Shown here one piece after another: positions 1 to 10,021 of a stretch of DNA of 64,000 bases. Source of the stretch: Cupriavidus necator (GTDB lineage Bacteria; Pseudomonadota; Gammaproteobacteria; Burkholderiales; Burkholderiaceae); contig NZ_SROX01000004.1 of NCBI RefSeq assembly GCF_013141915.1, forward strand, positions 124,001 to 188,000. The letters run 5' to 3'. Positions within the stretch are counted from its first letter, which is position 1, and every line of letters begins with the position of its first letter. The notes under the pieces are model-generated. The model saw nothing but the letters and a program-made list of their open reading frames with translations, ran no database searches and had not been told where the DNA came from. The position numbers and the translations under genes are program-made.

Positions 1-2
1 CC

Positions 3-38
3 AAGCTGGCCGCCGGCGATTTCGGGGAGACGGTCTGA
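3..38 (+). CDS. C-terminal end of a gene upstream of the TRAP permease (probably the small TRAP subunit)
   Basis: Only the last eleven codons (reading KLAAGDFGETV) and a TGA at 36-38 lie in the window. The stop overlaps the ATG of the following TRAP large permease in an ATGA arrangement, which indicates translational coupling. In TRAP operons the DctQ-type small membrane subunit normally precedes the DctM-type large subunit, so this is probably its C-terminus. The visible residues alone cannot prove that identity. Confidence 0.45.
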   Translation, partial: KLAAGDFGETV

Positions 39-1348
39 TGAGCACCGTCGTCGTTGCACTGATCCTGCTGCTGGTGCTGATTGTCTTCCTCGCGCTGGGC
101 GCGTGGATTCCGGTGGCCATCGCGGTCACGTCGTGGGTCGGGCTGGTGGTGTTCTCCGACCGCGAGGCCCTGGTCAGCCTGGCCAATGCGTGGTGGTCGT
201 CAAGCGCCTCGTACACGCTGGCCTCGCTGCCACTGTTCGTCTGGATGGGCGAGATCCTGTTCCGCACCAAGCTGTCGGAGCAGATGTTCAACGGGCTCTC
301 GCCATGGCTGAGCTGGCTGCCCGGGCGGCTGATGCACGTCAATATCCTGGGCTGCGGCATCTTCGGCTCGGTGTCGGGCTCGTCGGCGGCCACCTGCGCC
401 ACCATCGCCAAGTCGGCCCTGCCCGAACTGACGCGGCGCGGCTACGACGAACGCATCACGCTGGGCTCGCTGTCGTGCGCCGGCACGCTGGGCATCCTGA
501 TCCCGCCGTCGATCACGATGGTGGTGTACGCGGTCTCGGCGGACGTGTCGATCATCCGCGTATTCCTGGCGGGCTTTCTCCCGGGGCTGCTGCTGATGCT
601 GCTGTTTTCCGGCTACATCGTGGTCTGGGCGCTGGCCCACCCGGACAAGACCCCGGCCTCGGAGCATTTCAACTGGCGCACCCGGCTGGCGTCGATCCGG
701 CAGCTGTTGCCGTGCATCGTGTTGATCGCCTTCATTACCTGGATCATGGTGACCGGCTACTCCACCGCGACCGAAGCCGCCGCCTATGGCGTGGTGGCCT
801 CGCTGGCGCTGGCCTGGGCGGGCGGCTCGCTCACGCGCGCGGCGTTCTGGGACAGCCTGATGTCGGCCACGCGGCTGACCGCGATGATCATGTTCGTGCT
901 GGGCGCCACCTCGTTCCTGTCGGTGACCATGAGCTTTACCGGCATCCCGCGCGCACTGGCCGAGTGGGTCGCCGCGCTGCAGCTGTCGCCGTGGGCACTG
1001 ATCGCGGTGCTGACGGTGATCTACATCCTGCTGGGCACGGCGCTCGACGGCATCTCGATGATCGCCCTGACCACCGCCACGGTGCTGCCGATGGTGCAGG
1101 CGGCCGGCTTCGACCTGGTCTGGTTCGGCATCTTCATCGTACTGCTGGTGGAGATTGCCGAGGTGACGCCGCCCGTGGGCTTCAACCTGTTCGTGCTGCA
1201 GAGCATGACCGGCAAGGACAGCAATTACATCGCGCGGGTCTCGCTGCCCTTCTTCATGATGATGGTGGTGGCGATTGCCATCGTGACGATCTGGCCTGAG
1301 GTGGTGACGTGGCTGCCGGACATGGTCATGCAGCAGGAAGTCAAATAG
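38..1348 (+). CDS. TRAP transporter large permease, DctM family
   Basis: Membrane subunit of a tripartite ATP-independent periplasmic transporter, which imports organic acids or related anions using a sodium gradient and a periplasmic binding protein. The 436-residue protein is almost continuously hydrophobic, with about twelve membrane segments. It carries the family-like stretch GSVSGSSAATCATIAKSALP near residues 110-128 and EVTPPVGFNLFV near 377-388. Length matches DctM proteins (about 425-440 residues). The start overlaps the preceding stop. A FAD amino-acid dehydrogenase follows 45 bases later on the same strand, so the substrate may be an amino-acid-like compound, but this is inference. 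Confidence 0.9.
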   Translation: MSTVVVALILLLVLIVFLALGAWIPVAIAVTSWVGLVVFSDREALVSLANAWWSSSASYTLASLPLFVWMGEILFRTKLSEQMFNGLSPWLSWLPGRLMHVNILGCGIFGSVSGSSAATCATIAKSALPELTRRGYDERITLGSLSCAGTLGILIPPSITMVVYAVSADVSIIRVFLAGFLPGLLLMLLFSGYIVVWALAHPDKTPASEHFNWRTRLASIRQLLPCIVLIAFITWIMVTGYSTATEAAAYGVVASLALAWAGGSLTRAAFWDSLMSATRLTAMIMFVLGATSFLSVTMSFTGIPRALAEWVAALQLSPWALIAVLTVIYILLGTALDGISMIALTTATVLPMVQAAGFDLVWFGIFIVLLVEIAEVTPPVGFNLFVLQSMTGKDSNYIARVSLPFFMMMVVAIAIVTIWPEVVTWLPDMVMQQEVK

Positions 1349-1393
1349 CATGGACGTGCACCGCAACGGGCTCGCACGGAGGTTCCCAGACCG

Positions 1394-2701
1394 ATGCATG
1401 TGATCGTCATCGGCGCCGGCGCGATCGGCGTCAGTTCCGCCTGGTACCTGCGGCAGGCAGGTTTCGACGTGACCGTGCTCGAGCGCCGCGGCGCGCCGGC
1501 GCAGGAAGCCAGCTTCGGCAATGCCGGCGTGATCGCGCCTGGCTATGTCACGCCATGGGCCGCGCCGGGCATGCCCGGCAAGATCCTGCGCACGCTTTTT
1601 GCGCGCGAGGCACCGGTGCTGTTCCGCCCCGCCGCCGATCCGGCCATGTGGCGCTGGATCGCACGCTGGCTGCGCGAATGCCGGCTGGAGCGCTACCGCG
1701 CCAACAAGCTGCGCATGCAGCGGCTGGCATTCTACAGTCGCGCTTGCCTGCACCAGCTGCGCAGCGAGCTGGAGATCGACTACGAGCAGTCGCAAGGCTA
1801 CCTGCAGCTGTTCCGCACCGCGCGCGACCTGGACCTGGCCGCGCCCGCCGTCGCCCTGCTGCGCGAGAACAACGTGCCGCACCGGCTGGTCAGCGCGCAG
1901 GAATGCCGCCGCATCGAACCGGGCCTGGCCGCCGGCACGCCGCTGGCCGGCGGGCTGCATCTGCCTGAAGACGAATCCGGCAACTGCCCGATGTTCGTGC
2001 GCGCGCTGCACCGGCATGCCGAGGCCGCCGGCGTGTCGTTCCGCTTCGAGACCCGGGTCGAGCAGATCCGCCCCGTCCAGGCCGGCAAGCTTGACATCGT
2101 GCTGTCACGTACCGGCGATCAGGATGCCGCCCCGGTGCTGAGCGCCGACCGCGTGCTGGTCGCGGCCGGTGCCGACAGCGCCGCGCTGCTGCGCCCGCTG
2201 CGTCTGCGCGTGCCGCTGTACCCGGTCAAGGGCTATTCGGTGACGGTGATGATCCGCGACGAACTGCAGGCGCCGCTGGGGGCGCTGATGGATGAGTCGT
2301 ACAAGGTCGCGATGACGCGCATGGGCAACCGGCTGCGCGTGGCCGGCACGGCGGAACTGGGCTCGCGCCGGCTCGACCTGCGCCCCGCCGCGCTGAACAC
2401 GCTGGTCAAGGTCGCGCGCGACTGGTTCCCGGTGGCCGGCAACTACCAGGAGGCCACGCAATGGGCCGGCGCGCGACCGATGCTGCCCGATGGCCCGCCG
2501 CTGATCGGTCCCACGGCCGTGCCGGGGTTGTTCCTGAACCTCGGCCATGGTTCGACGGGCTGGGCGATGAGCTGCGGATCAGGCAAGATTGCGGCTGACC
2601 AGATCGCCGCCAGCGCTGGCGCTTGCGCCAGCCGCGGCGGTCCCGGCATCGACATGGAAGGCCTGCTGCCGGATCGCTATGGGCTGGGGCCGGCCAGGTA
2701 A
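1394..2701 (+). CDS. D-amino acid dehydrogenase-like FAD oxidoreductase
   Basis: DAO-fold flavoenzyme expected to oxidise a D-amino acid or secondary amine to the oxo acid, passing electrons to the membrane quinone pool. The N-terminus has the dinucleotide-binding GAGAIG at residues 7-12, followed by the acidic LER at the end of the second strand. FGNAGVIAPGYVTPWAAPG near residues 41-60 is characteristic of the DadA small-subunit group. The C-terminal GHGSTGWAMSCGSGK binds FAD in this family. The 435 residues fit DadA (about 415-435). No alr/dadX racemase is adjacent. The gene follows the TRAP permease, so transporter and oxidase may handle the same substrate. The family is clear; the exact substrate is not. 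Confidence 0.85.
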   Translation: MHVIVIGAGAIGVSSAWYLRQAGFDVTVLERRGAPAQEASFGNAGVIAPGYVTPWAAPGMPGKILRTLFAREAPVLFRPAADPAMWRWIARWLRECRLERYRANKLRMQRLAFYSRACLHQLRSELEIDYEQSQGYLQLFRTARDLDLAAPAVALLRENNVPHRLVSAQECRRIEPGLAAGTPLAGGLHLPEDESGNCPMFVRALHRHAEAAGVSFRFETRVEQIRPVQAGKLDIVLSRTGDQDAAPVLSADRVLVAAGADSAALLRPLRLRVPLYPVKGYSVTVMIRDELQAPLGALMDESYKVAMTRMGNRLRVAGTAELGSRRLDLRPAALNTLVKVARDWFPVAGNYQEATQWAGARPMLPDGPPLIGPTAVPGLFLNLGHGSTGWAMSCGSGKIAADQIAASAGACASRGGPGIDMEGLLPDRYGLGPAR

Positions 2702-2734
2702 GTCCAACCTCAAAGCCCGACCTGAAAACCCGAC

Positions 2735-4324
2735 ATGACCTCCTCTGCCGCCGCAGTCATCACGCCCGCTGACCAAGGGGAAGGCTGGCATGCGCTGGAC
2801 GCAGCCGCACCGGACCCGGTGCCGCTCTACGACGTGGCCGCGATCCGCCGCATCGAACACGCTGCGCTGGCACAGCTGCCGGCCTTCGCGCTGATGTCGC
2901 GCGCCGGCGCGACGGCCGCGCGCTGGCTCGCCTGCCACGCGCCCGAGGGCGCGCTGCTGTTCCTGGCAGGGCCCGGCAATAACGGCGGCGATGCGCTGGT
3001 CGCCGCCACGCATCTGCACCGCGCCGGCCGGGCGGTGCAGGTATGGCTGGCCGCGGATCCGCAGCGCCTGCCCGCCGATGCCGCCACCGCGTGGCAGCAG
3101 GCGCAGGCCGCGGGCGTGCCGTCGAGCGTGATGGCGCAGGTGGATACCTCGCATGACATGGATTGGCCCGCCGGCACCGCCGCGGTCATCGACGGCCTGC
3201 TGGGCATAGGCCTGAGCCGCCCGGCCGACGGCGCCATGGCGTGGTGGATCGCACAACTCAACCGCGGCACGCTGCCGGTGTATGCCTTGGACAGCCCCAG
3301 CGGCCTGTCCGCCGACACCGGCGCCGGCACGCCGGCGGTGCACGCGCGGCGCACGCTGACCTTCATTGCCGCCAAGCCCGGCCTGCTTACGCTGGACGGG
3401 CGCGATTGCGCCGGCGAAATCGACATCGCGCCGATCGGCCTTGACTATCCCCCGCACGCTGCGCCGCCGGGCCTGGTGAACGGCCCCGCCTTGTTCGGTG
3501 CCGCGCTGCCGCGCCGCCGCCACGCCAGCAACAAGGGCACGCATGGCGCGCTCGCCGTCATCGGCGGCAACCTCGGCATGACCGGCGCGCCGCTGCTCGG
3601 CGCCCGCGCCGCGCAATGGCTGGGCGCGGGCAAGGTGCATATCGGCTTCCTGGCGCAGCCGGCGCCGCTGCTCGATCCGCTGCATCCGGAACTGATGCTG
3701 CATGCGGTCGATGCGCTGGCGCTGGCGTCGATGTCGGCGCTGGTGATCGGGCCCGGCATGGGCACCGATGCCGGCGCGCGCCAGCAGTTGGCGCGGCTGC
3801 TGCAGGCCGCGCCGCTGCCGCTGGTGCTGGATGCCGATGCCTTGAATTTGCTGGCGTCCGAGCCGGCGCTGGCCGGCGCGCTGGCCGCCCGCAGCGCAGC
3901 CACGGTGATGACGCCGCACCCGCTCGAAGCTGCGCGCCTGATGGGCGTGCCGGTGGCCGAGATCCAGCGCGACCGGCTTGCCGCCGCTGCCGCGCTGGCC
4001 GCCCAATGGCAGGCCGTGGTGGTGCTGAAGGGATCGGGCAGCGTGATCGCCGCACCCGATGGCAGCCCGTGGACGCTGAATCCCACCGGCAACGCGGCCC
4101 TTGCCAGCGCCGGCACCGGAGACGTGCTGGCCGGCATGCTGGGCGCGCTGCTGGCGCAAGGCATGGCGCCGCTGGCCGCGGCGCAGGCGGCCGTGTGGAT
4201 CCACGGCCGTGCCGCCGACGTGCTGGTCGCCGAGGGCACCGGCCCGGCCGGCGTCACCGCCAGCGAACTGTATGCGCCGGCACGCGCCGTATTCAACCAG
4301 TTGCTGGGCACCGCCTGCGCGTGA
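2735..4324 (+). CDS. nnr: Bifunctional NAD(P)HX epimerase / ADP-dependent NAD(P)HX dehydratase
   Basis: Repairs hydrated NADH and NADPH: the N-terminal YjeF domain epimerises the R and S forms and the C-terminal ribokinase-like domain dehydrates S-NAD(P)HX using ADP. The N-terminal part (about residues 28-230) shows GPGNNGGDALVAA. The C-terminal part (about 250-520) shows GPGMGTDAGAR, LVLDADALNLLA, TPHPLEAARLMG and the anion-hole segment SAGTGDVLAGMLGALLAQG. At 529 residues it matches fused bacterial Nnr proteins. It is a housekeeping gene on the same strand as pgi downstream, about 217 bases apart. The intervening sequence shows no clear gene or hairpin. Confidence 0.95.
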   Translation: MTSSAAAVITPADQGEGWHALDAAAPDPVPLYDVAAIRRIEHAALAQLPAFALMSRAGATAARWLACHAPEGALLFLAGPGNNGGDALVAATHLHRAGRAVQVWLAADPQRLPADAATAWQQAQAAGVPSSVMAQVDTSHDMDWPAGTAAVIDGLLGIGLSRPADGAMAWWIAQLNRGTLPVYALDSPSGLSADTGAGTPAVHARRTLTFIAAKPGLLTLDGRDCAGEIDIAPIGLDYPPHAAPPGLVNGPALFGAALPRRRHASNKGTHGALAVIGGNLGMTGAPLLGARAAQWLGAGKVHIGFLAQPAPLLDPLHPELMLHAVDALALASMSALVIGPGMGTDAGARQQLARLLQAAPLPLVLDADALNLLASEPALAGALAARSAATVMTPHPLEAARLMGVPVAEIQRDRLAAAAALAAQWQAVVVLKGSGSVIAAPDGSPWTLNPTGNAALASAGTGDVLAGMLGALLAQGMAPLAAAQAAVWIHGRAADVLVAEGTGPAGVTASELYAPARAVFNQLLGTACA

Positions 4325-4541
4325 CGCGCCCGCGCCCTCCGTGCTGGGCGCACATGCCGTCAGACAACCACCGATACTCGCGCGGCGCCGCGGCTGCTAT
4401 GTTGCAAGTGGTAACGATATGACGCCACCGCGAGCCTCGGTGCCGCCAGGCCCGGGGATATACTTACCGCTCCGTCTTGCAAGCCGGCAACGCCACGCGG
4501 CTCGCGCCCCGCAACCTCGCTAGTCTGCACGCCAGTCCTGC

Positions 4542-6185
4542 ATGCCCACTGACCTTCACGCCTGGAACGCCCTGCTGCGGCACCATGACACCCTTCGCGA
4601 CGCCACCATGCGTGAGTGGTTCGATCGCGAAGGCGCGCAGCGCGTCGCGCAATACTCGCTGGAGGCCGCCGGCCTCTATCTGGATTACTCGAAGAACCGC
4701 ATCACGGCGCAGACCATGCGCCTGCTGATGCAGCTGGCGGCCGAAGCCGGCGTCACCCGGCGCCGCGACGCGATGTTCGCGGGCGAGCATATCAACACCA
4801 CCGAAGACCGCGCGGCCCTGCATGTGGCCTTGCGCGCCGACGCCGGCGCCGGCTACAAGGTCGACGGCGAAGCGGTCGTGCCGGCCATCCAGCAGGTGCT
4901 GGCGCGCATGCGCGACTTCTCCGCACGCGTGCGCAGCGGTGCCTGGAAAGGCGCGACCGGCGAGCGCATCACCGATGTCATCAACATCGGCATCGGCGGC
5001 TCCGACCTGGGGCCGCGCATGGTGTGCCGGGCGCTGTCGCACCTGGCCGATGCGGATGGCAACGCCGCGCCGCGCCTGCACTTCGTCTCCAACGTCGACG
5101 GCACCGATCTGGCCGAGACCCTGGTGCGCCTGGATCCGCAGCGGACCCTGGTGATCGTCTGCTCCAAGACCTTCACCACGCTGGAAACCATGGCCAACGC
5201 GCGCAGCGCGCGCGCCTGGTTCGTCGCCAGCGGCGTGGCCGAGCAGGACCTGGCCAAGCATTTCGTCGCGGTCTCGACCAATACCGAGGCAGTGCGCGAG
5301 TTCGGCATCGATCCGGCCAATATGTTCGAGTTCTGGGACTGGATCGGCGGGCGTTTTTCGCTGTGGTCTTCGGTCGGGCTGTCGATCACGCTGGCGGTGG
5401 GCTTCGACGCCTTTGCCGACCTGCTGGCCGGCGGCCGCGCGATGGACGAGCACTTCCGCAGCGCGCCGCTGGAGCGCAACATGCCGGTGATCCTCGGCAT
5501 GCTGGGCATCTGGTACCGCAACTTCTGGAACCTGCCCACCAGCTGCATGGCGCCCTACTCCACCTCGCTGGAGCTGTTTCCCGCGTTCCTGCAGCAACTG
5601 GAGATGGAAAGCAACGGCAAGTCGGTGCAGCTCGACGGGCAAAGCGTCCGCACGCATACCTCGCCGGTGGTGTGGGGCACGGCCGGCACCAACGGCCAGC
5701 ACGCCTATTTCCAGCAGATCCACCAGGGCTCCCAGGTCGTGCCGGTGGACTTCGTCGCGCCGCTGGTGCCGCCGCGCCGCCTGCCTGGCCATCACGCCAA
5801 GCTGCTGGCCAATTGCTTCGCGCAGGCCGAGGCGCTGATGCGCGGGCGCAGCGCCGATGAGCTGCGTGCCGGCGGGCTGAAGGATGAGGTGCGCATCGCG
5901 CATATGGTGTTCGACGGCAACCGTCCCAGCAACACGCTGCTGATGGAGGACCTGACGCCGCACGTGCTGGGCGCACTGATTGCGCTGTATGAGCACCGCA
6001 CCTTCGTGCAAGGCGTGGTGTGGCGCATCAACTCGTTCGACCAGTGGGGCGTGGAGCTGGGCAAGATCCTGGCGCGGCCGATCGAGGCCGAACTGGCCGG
6101 CACGGCCACCGGCCAGCACGATGCCTCCACCGCCGCGCTGATCGCGCGCGCCCGCGCAGTGCTGAAGGCGGGCGCGGCCAGCTAG
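4542..6185 (+). CDS. pgi: Glucose-6-phosphate isomerase
   Basis: Cytosolic enzyme interconverting glucose 6-phosphate and fructose 6-phosphate. The 547-residue protein is full length. It carries the sugar-phosphate loop [13 protein letters not shown] near residue 149, the PGI signature [18 protein letters not shown] near residue 270, and the second signature [15 protein letters not shown] near residue 505. The ATG at 4542 leaves the N-terminus [20 protein letters not shown] aligned with other PGIs. The stop codon lies only 3 bases from the stop of the convergent ABC ATPase, leaving no room for a separate terminator. Confidence 0.97.
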   Translation: MPTDLHAWNALLRHHDTLRDATMREWFDREGAQRVAQYSLEAAGLYLDYSKNRITAQTMRLLMQLAAEAGVTRRRDAMFAGEHINTTEDRAALHVALRADAGAGYKVDGEAVVPAIQQVLARMRDFSARVRSGAWKGATGERITDVINIGIGGSDLGPRMVCRALSHLADADGNAAPRLHFVSNVDGTDLAETLVRLDPQRTLVIVCSKTFTTLETMANARSARAWFVASGVAEQDLAKHFVAVSTNTEAVREFGIDPANMFEFWDWIGGRFSLWSSVGLSITLAVGFDAFADLLAGGRAMDEHFRSAPLERNMPVILGMLGIWYRNFWNLPTSCMAPYSTSLELFPAFLQQLEMESNGKSVQLDGQSVRTHTSPVVWGTAGTNGQHAYFQQIHQGSQVVPVDFVAPLVPPRRLPGHHAKLLANCFAQAEALMRGRSADELRAGGLKDEVRIAHMVFDGNRPSNTLLMEDLTPHVLGALIALYEHRTFVQGVVWRINSFDQWGVELGKILARPIEAELAGTATGQHDASTAALIARARAVLKAGAAS

Positions 6186-6188
6186 CCG

Positions 6189-6887
6189 CTAGACCTCGGC
6201 GCCGATCCATTCATCGCTGGCGACGCGGCCGGCGTCGATGGTCAGCACGCGCCCGCAGCGCGACGCCACCGAGCGATCGTGGGTGACCAGTACCAGCGTC
6301 GAGCCCGCGTCGCGGTTAAGCTCGAACATCAGGGCGATCACCGCTTCACCGGTGGCGGTATCGAGGCTGCCGGTCGGTTCGTCGGCAAACAGGATGTCCG
6401 GGCGCGCCACGAAGGCCCGCGCCAGCGCCACGCGCTGCTGCTCGCCTCCCGACAGCGTGCGCGGGTAGTGGCCCAGGCGCGCGCCCAGGCCCACGCGCTG
6501 CAGCATGTCGACGGCGCGCTCGCGCACCTGCGCGGTTTCGCCGCGCAGCTCCAGCGGCAGCATCACGTTCTCCAGCGCGGTCAGGTGGCCCACCAGCTGG
6601 AACGACTGGAACACGAAGCCGACATGGCGGCCGCGCACCGCGGCGCGCTGGTCCTCGTCCAGCACGAACAGGTCCTGCCCGTGCAGCCGCACCGTGCCGG
6701 TGCTGGGCAGGTCCAGCCCGGCCAGCAGCCCCAGCAGTGTCGACTTGCCCGACCCGGACGCCCCCACAATGGCGAGCGTTTCGCCCGGCGTGACGGAAAA
6801 GGTCACGTCGTGCAAAATCGTCAGCGAACCGGTCGTGTCGGCCACGGTCTTTCCGAGGGATTCGACTGCAAGAATGGAAGAAGACAT
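6189..6887 (-). CDS. ABC transporter ATP-binding protein, YbbA/LolD-like
   Basis: ATPase of the MacB/LolD/YbbA group. From the ATG at 6885-6887 it is 232 residues, with Walker A GASGSGKST at 42-50, the Q-loop FQSFQLVGHL, signature LSGGEQQRVALARAF, and Walker B ILFADEPTGSLD. In Proteobacteria ybbA is typically divergent from tesA and followed by the permease gene ybbP. Here the divergent tesA-like gene is present, but the next gene downstream is the convergent pgi, so no permease is adjacent. An alternative in-frame ATG at 6897-6899 adds four residues. Neither start has a strong ribosome binding site. The start codon overlaps that of the divergent gene. Confidence 0.88.
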   Translation of the reverse strand: MSSSILAVESLGKTVADTTGSLTILHDVTFSVTPGETLAIVGASGSGKSTLLGLLAGLDLPSTGTVRLHGQDLFVLDEDQRAAVRGRHVGFVFQSFQLVGHLTALENVMLPLELRGETAQVRERAVDMLQRVGLGARLGHYPRTLSGGEQQRVALARAFVARPDILFADEPTGSLDTATGEAVIALMFELNRDAGSTLVLVTHDRSVASRCGRVLTIDAGRVASDEWIGAEV

Positions 6888-7584
6888 GGATATAGGCATC
6901 CGAGGGAAAAGGCGCAGGCTGCTGCTGGCAGCCGGCATGGCGCTGGCGATTTCGACCGCGGGGCAGGCCCAGACCCCGGCAAGGAGTGCGACCCGTGCCA
7001 CCGCGCCCGCCAGTGCCGCCGCCCCCGCGCTGCTGGTGCTGGGCGACAGCCTGTCGGCCGAATACGGCATCGCGCGCGGCGCGGGCTGGGTCACGCTGCT
7101 GCAGGACCGGCTGCGGCAGGAGCGCTTCGATTATAGCGTTGTCAATGCCAGCATCAGCGGTGAGACCACCATCGGCGGCAAGACCCGCCTGCCCGACCTG
7201 CTGTCGCGGCACCGGCCCGCCATCGTGGTGATCGAGCTCGGTGCCAACGACGCGCTGCGCGGCTTGCCGCTGCAGACCACCGAAGCCAACCTGCGCAACC
7301 TGGTCACCACGGCACAGAAGGCCGGCGCAAGCGTCTTGCTGATCGGCATGCGCATCCCGCCCAACTACGGGCAAGACTACACCGAGAAGTTCGTCTCGCT
7401 GTACCCCAGGCTGGCGGGCGAATACAAGGTGCGGCTGGTGCCCTTCTTCCTCGATCAGGTGATCGCGCGGCAAGACTGGTTCCAGCCCGACCGCATTCAT
7501 CCCACCGCCGCGGCACAGCCGGCCTTGCTCGATACGGTGTGGCCGCAGCTCAAGCCACTGCTCAAGCGCGGCACCGCGAAGTGA
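6886..7584 (+). CDS. Periplasmic arylesterase / lysophospholipase, GDSL (SGNH) family, TesA-like
   Basis: SGNH hydrolase of the TesA/acyl-CoA thioesterase I group. The N-terminus MDIGIRGKRRRLLLAAGMAL followed by a hydrophobic run ending in AQA is a Sec signal peptide. Block I is VLGDSLSAEYGI (nucleophile Ser), block III GANDALRG, and block V DRIHPTAAAQ with the catalytic Asp and His. The 232-residue length fits the family. GGAAGAAG just upstream of the ATG at 6886 supports this start; ATG 6874 is a weaker alternative. A strong terminator hairpin follows the stop by a few bases. Confidence 0.9.
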   Translation: MDIGIRGKRRRLLLAAGMALAISTAGQAQTPARSATRATAPASAAAPALLVLGDSLSAEYGIARGAGWVTLLQDRLRQERFDYSVVNASISGETTIGGKTRLPDLLSRHRPAIVVIELGANDALRGLPLQTTEANLRNLVTTAQKAGASVLLIGMRIPPNYGQDYTEKFVSLYPRLAGEYKVRLVPFFLDQVIARQDWFQPDRIHPTAAAQPALLDTVWPQLKPLLKRGTAK

Positions 7585-7590
7585 CCATAA

Positions 7591-7621
7591 AAAAACCCCT
7601 GCCGCGTGGCAGGGGTTTTTT
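7591..7621. terminator. Bidirectional intrinsic terminator between tesA-like gene and ppiD
   Basis: A perfect inverted repeat pairs the A5-CCCCTGCC arm (7591-7603) with the GGCAGGGG-T5 arm (7608-7620) around a GCGT loop. It has a T run on the right and an A run on the left, so it can act on both strands. It lies between two convergent stop codons at 7584 and 7657. Confidence 0.93.
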
Positions 7622-7656
7622 CTCCAGCGTCGCCGGCGGCGCGGCGCGGGCGGATA

Positions 7657-9591
7657 TCACTCGGCGCCTTGCCCCTGCGTCGCGCCCGCCGGCGCCAGCA
7701 TCTTGACCTTGGAACGGGCCTTCAGGCTTTCATAGAAGGCCTGCAGGTCGGTCTGGCCGGCCAGCTGCGCCAGCTGCTGCGCCTCGGCCTGGCGCTGCGC
7801 CGGATTGGCCTGTGCCGGCTGGCTGACCTTGGTGATGCGATAGACCGCATAGCCCTGCGCGCCCAGGTCGACGCCCACCACCGCCGGCAGCTTGGCGGCA
7901 TCGGCGCGCATCACCGCTTCCACGGCCTGCGGCGCCATGCCCTCGGCCTTGGTTCGCGATACGGTCTGCGCCGGGCCAAAGCCTTCAGCACTGTCGGCCT
8001 GCTTCAGCTTGGCCAGCCGCGCTTCGCCGTCCTTGCGCGCCAGTTCCGCCGCCTGCTGCGCGATATAGCCTTCGCGCACCTTGGCTTCCACCTCTTCGAA
8101 CTTGCGCACGGTCGCCGGGCGGTACGCGACAATGCGCGCGGCCACCAGCGTGTTCGGGGCGACCTGCACGGCTTCGGTGTTGCGCTTGTTCTTGATGGCG
8201 TCGTCGCTGAACAGCGCCTTGAGCAGCTTCTCGTTGTTCAGCGGGCTCTGTGCGCCCAGCGCCGGATTCGGCTGGCGCGTGACATTGTCAGCGGTCTGGA
8301 TGGTCAGCTTGAACTTGTCGGCGGCAGGCTTGAGGCTGTCGGCCTGCTCGTAGACGGTGTTGCCGAACGCATCGGCCTGCTCGGCAAACTTCTTGTCGGC
8401 GAACTGCTTGCGCAGCTCGGCTTCCAGCTCAGTGCGCACGGCGTCCAGCGGCCTGGTTTCCGCGGGCTTGGTGCCGGTCAGCTTGATGATGTGATAACCG
8501 AAGTCGGTCTCGACGACGTCGCTGATCTGGCCTTCCTTGAGCGCGTACATGGCGTCCTCGAACGGCTTGACCAGCGCGCCGCGGCCCATGAAGCCAAGGT
8601 CGCCGCCCTTCTCGGCCGAGCCGGGATCCTGCGAGTTCTTGCGCGCCACGTCGGCAAAGGTTTCCGGATGCTTGCGCAGGTCTTCCAGCAGCCTGGTGGC
8701 CTTGTCCTTGGCGGCCTGGCGCTGGGCGGCCGGCGCCTCCTTCGGCGCGCTGATGAGGATATGGCTGGCGCGGCGCTGCTCGTCGACGCGGAAGCGCGCG
8801 AGATTGCTTTCGTAGTACGACTTCAGCTCTTCCGGCGTCACCGCCTGCGACGCGGCCAGGGCCTCGCCGGACAGCACCAGGTATTCCACCTGGGCCTGCT
8901 CCGGCACCGAGAAGGCCTGCTGGTGGCTGTCGTAGTAGGCCTTCAGCGCGGTGGCATCGGGCTGGACCTTGGCGGTGTAGCCAGCCGGCTTGAACAGCAG
9001 CGCCTGCACCTCGCGCTGCTGGTCGCGCACCGCCATCAGGCGCTCGATCAGCGATTTCGGCACGAACGCCGTCGCAGCAATCGACGCGCCCAGCTGCTGC
9101 GTGGCCAGTTCGAAGCGCATGCGCGCATCGAACTGCTCGGGCGTCATGCCCTGCGACTGCAGCAGCTGCAGGTAAGCCTTGTCGTCGATCTTGCCGTCCT
9201 TGCCGCGCGGCAGTTGCGCGATCGCCGGCAGGTTGCTGATCTCTTCGAGCAGCTTGGCGTCCGACACCGTCAGGTGCTCATTGGCCACCGCATTGGCCAT
9301 CACGCGCTGCTGGACCAGTTGCTCGAGCACCGCCTTGCGCGCCTCCGGCCCCTCGAACTGGCGCGGGTCATAGTTGGCGCCCAGGATCTGGCGCGCGCGC
9401 TCGCTCTGGTCGCGCACCACGTTGTCGACCTCCTGCACGCTGATGGCCCGGCCGTCGACCTTGGCCGCATCGTGCGAGCTGTCCATGAAGCGCGAATAGC
9501 TTTCCACGCCGAAGAACACGAACGACGGGAAAACAAGCACCAGCAGCAGCAAGAGCATCAGGCGCCGGTTGTTGCGTACGAAATCAAGCAT
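7657..9591 (-). CDS. ppiD: Peptidyl-prolyl cis-trans isomerase D, membrane-anchored periplasmic chaperone
   Basis: Envelope folding factor anchored in the inner membrane that assists newly exported proteins at the Sec translocon. The N-terminus [20 protein letters not shown] is a single membrane anchor. A SurA_N-like region follows, and a parvulin domain sits near residues 265-360, marked by [34 protein letters not shown] and [10 protein letters not shown]. The 644 residues are typical of PpiD. The gene is monocistronic: tRNA-Asp lies upstream on the same strand and the bidirectional terminator lies just past the stop. Confidence 0.94.
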   Translation of the reverse strand: MLDFVRNNRRLMLLLLLVLVFPSFVFFGVESYSRFMDSSHDAAKVDGRAISVQEVDNVVRDQSERARQILGANYDPRQFEGPEARKAVLEQLVQQRVMANAVANEHLTVSDAKLLEEISNLPAIAQLPRGKDGKIDDKAYLQLLQSQGMTPEQFDARMRFELATQQLGASIAATAFVPKSLIERLMAVRDQQREVQALLFKPAGYTAKVQPDATALKAYYDSHQQAFSVPEQAQVEYLVLSGEALAASQAVTPEELKSYYESNLARFRVDEQRRASHILISAPKEAPAAQRQAAKDKATRLLEDLRKHPETFADVARKNSQDPGSAEKGGDLGFMGRGALVKPFEDAMYALKEGQISDVVETDFGYHIIKLTGTKPAETRPLDAVRTELEAELRKQFADKKFAEQADAFGNTVYEQADSLKPAADKFKLTIQTADNVTRQPNPALGAQSPLNNEKLLKALFSDDAIKNKRNTEAVQVAPNTLVAARIVAYRPATVRKFEEVEAKVREGYIAQQAAELARKDGEARLAKLKQADSAEGFGPAQTVSRTKAEGMAPQAVEAVMRADAAKLPAVVGVDLGAQGYAVYRITKVSQPAQANPAQRQAEAQQLAQLAGQTDLQAFYESLKARSKVKMLAPAGATQGQGAE

Positions 9592-9696
9592 GCGGATTCG
9601 GGTAGTGGATGGGCACGAAAGACAAACTCCGCGATTCTAGCAGGAGCCGGTGGGCAGGCACCGTTTGTGCAGAGAGCGAAACTTCGGGGCGCCAAT

Positions 9697-9726
9697 AAAA
9701 AATGCCCGCTGGCGCGGGCATTTTTT
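9697..9726. terminator. Intrinsic terminator downstream of tRNA-Asp
   Basis: A perfect hairpin pairs the A6-TGCCCGC arm (9697-9709) with GCGGGCA-T6 (9714-9726) around a TGGC loop. It lies five bases beyond the CCA end of the tRNA on the minus strand and separates it from ppiD. Confidence 0.92.
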
Positions 9727-9731
9727 GATAC

Positions 9732-9808
9732 TGGCGGAGTGGACGGGACTCGAACCCGCGACCCCCGGCGTGACAGGCCGGTATTCTAACCGACTGAACT
9801 ACCACTCC
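9732..9808 (-). tRNA. tRNA-Asp (anticodon GTC)
   Basis: Read on the minus strand, the 77-base element starts GGAGTGGTAGTTCAGTCGG, has an anticodon stem-loop CCGGC-CTGTCAC-GCCGG giving anticodon GTC, a T-arm with GGTTCGAGTCC, and an acceptor that closes GGAGTGG with CCACTCC. The discriminator G and CCA are encoded. The D-loop and T-loop consensus bases are present, so it should be functional. No integrase or att duplication is visible beside it. Confidence 0.97.
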
Positions 9809-10021
9809 TGTGTCGGTGCTTGCCGCAAACGGGCTATGCCGGTTGCTGCAGCGAGGCCGAACTATAGCGCATAGTCACGCACCCGTGCAAGACCGGAAAG
9901 CGTGAAGCCGGATCTGCATGGCGCCGCGCCTGGCGCGCCAGGTGCCGGCTATCCGCCCTCGGCATCCGTCGGATCCGGCATAATCCCGGAACACCATGGC
10001 GGTACTGGATTGAATCTGGCG

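Noticed and set aside
200..2017. Long open frame on the minus strand opposite the TRAP permease and DadA-like genes
   Set aside because: It is antisense to two well-supported genes, is very rich in Arg, Gln, His and Asp, and shows no family motif. It is the usual consequence of high third-position GC.
7606..9789. 727-residue plus-strand frame opposite ppiD
   Set aside because: It runs antisense through ppiD and into the tRNA region. Its composition is Leu/Arg/Gly/His-rich without domains, while the minus strand encodes a clear PpiD.
9732..9808. tRNA-Asp as an integration site for a mobile island
   Set aside because: No integrase, direct repeat of the tRNA 3' end, or transposase is visible nearby. 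The neighbouring genes look native.
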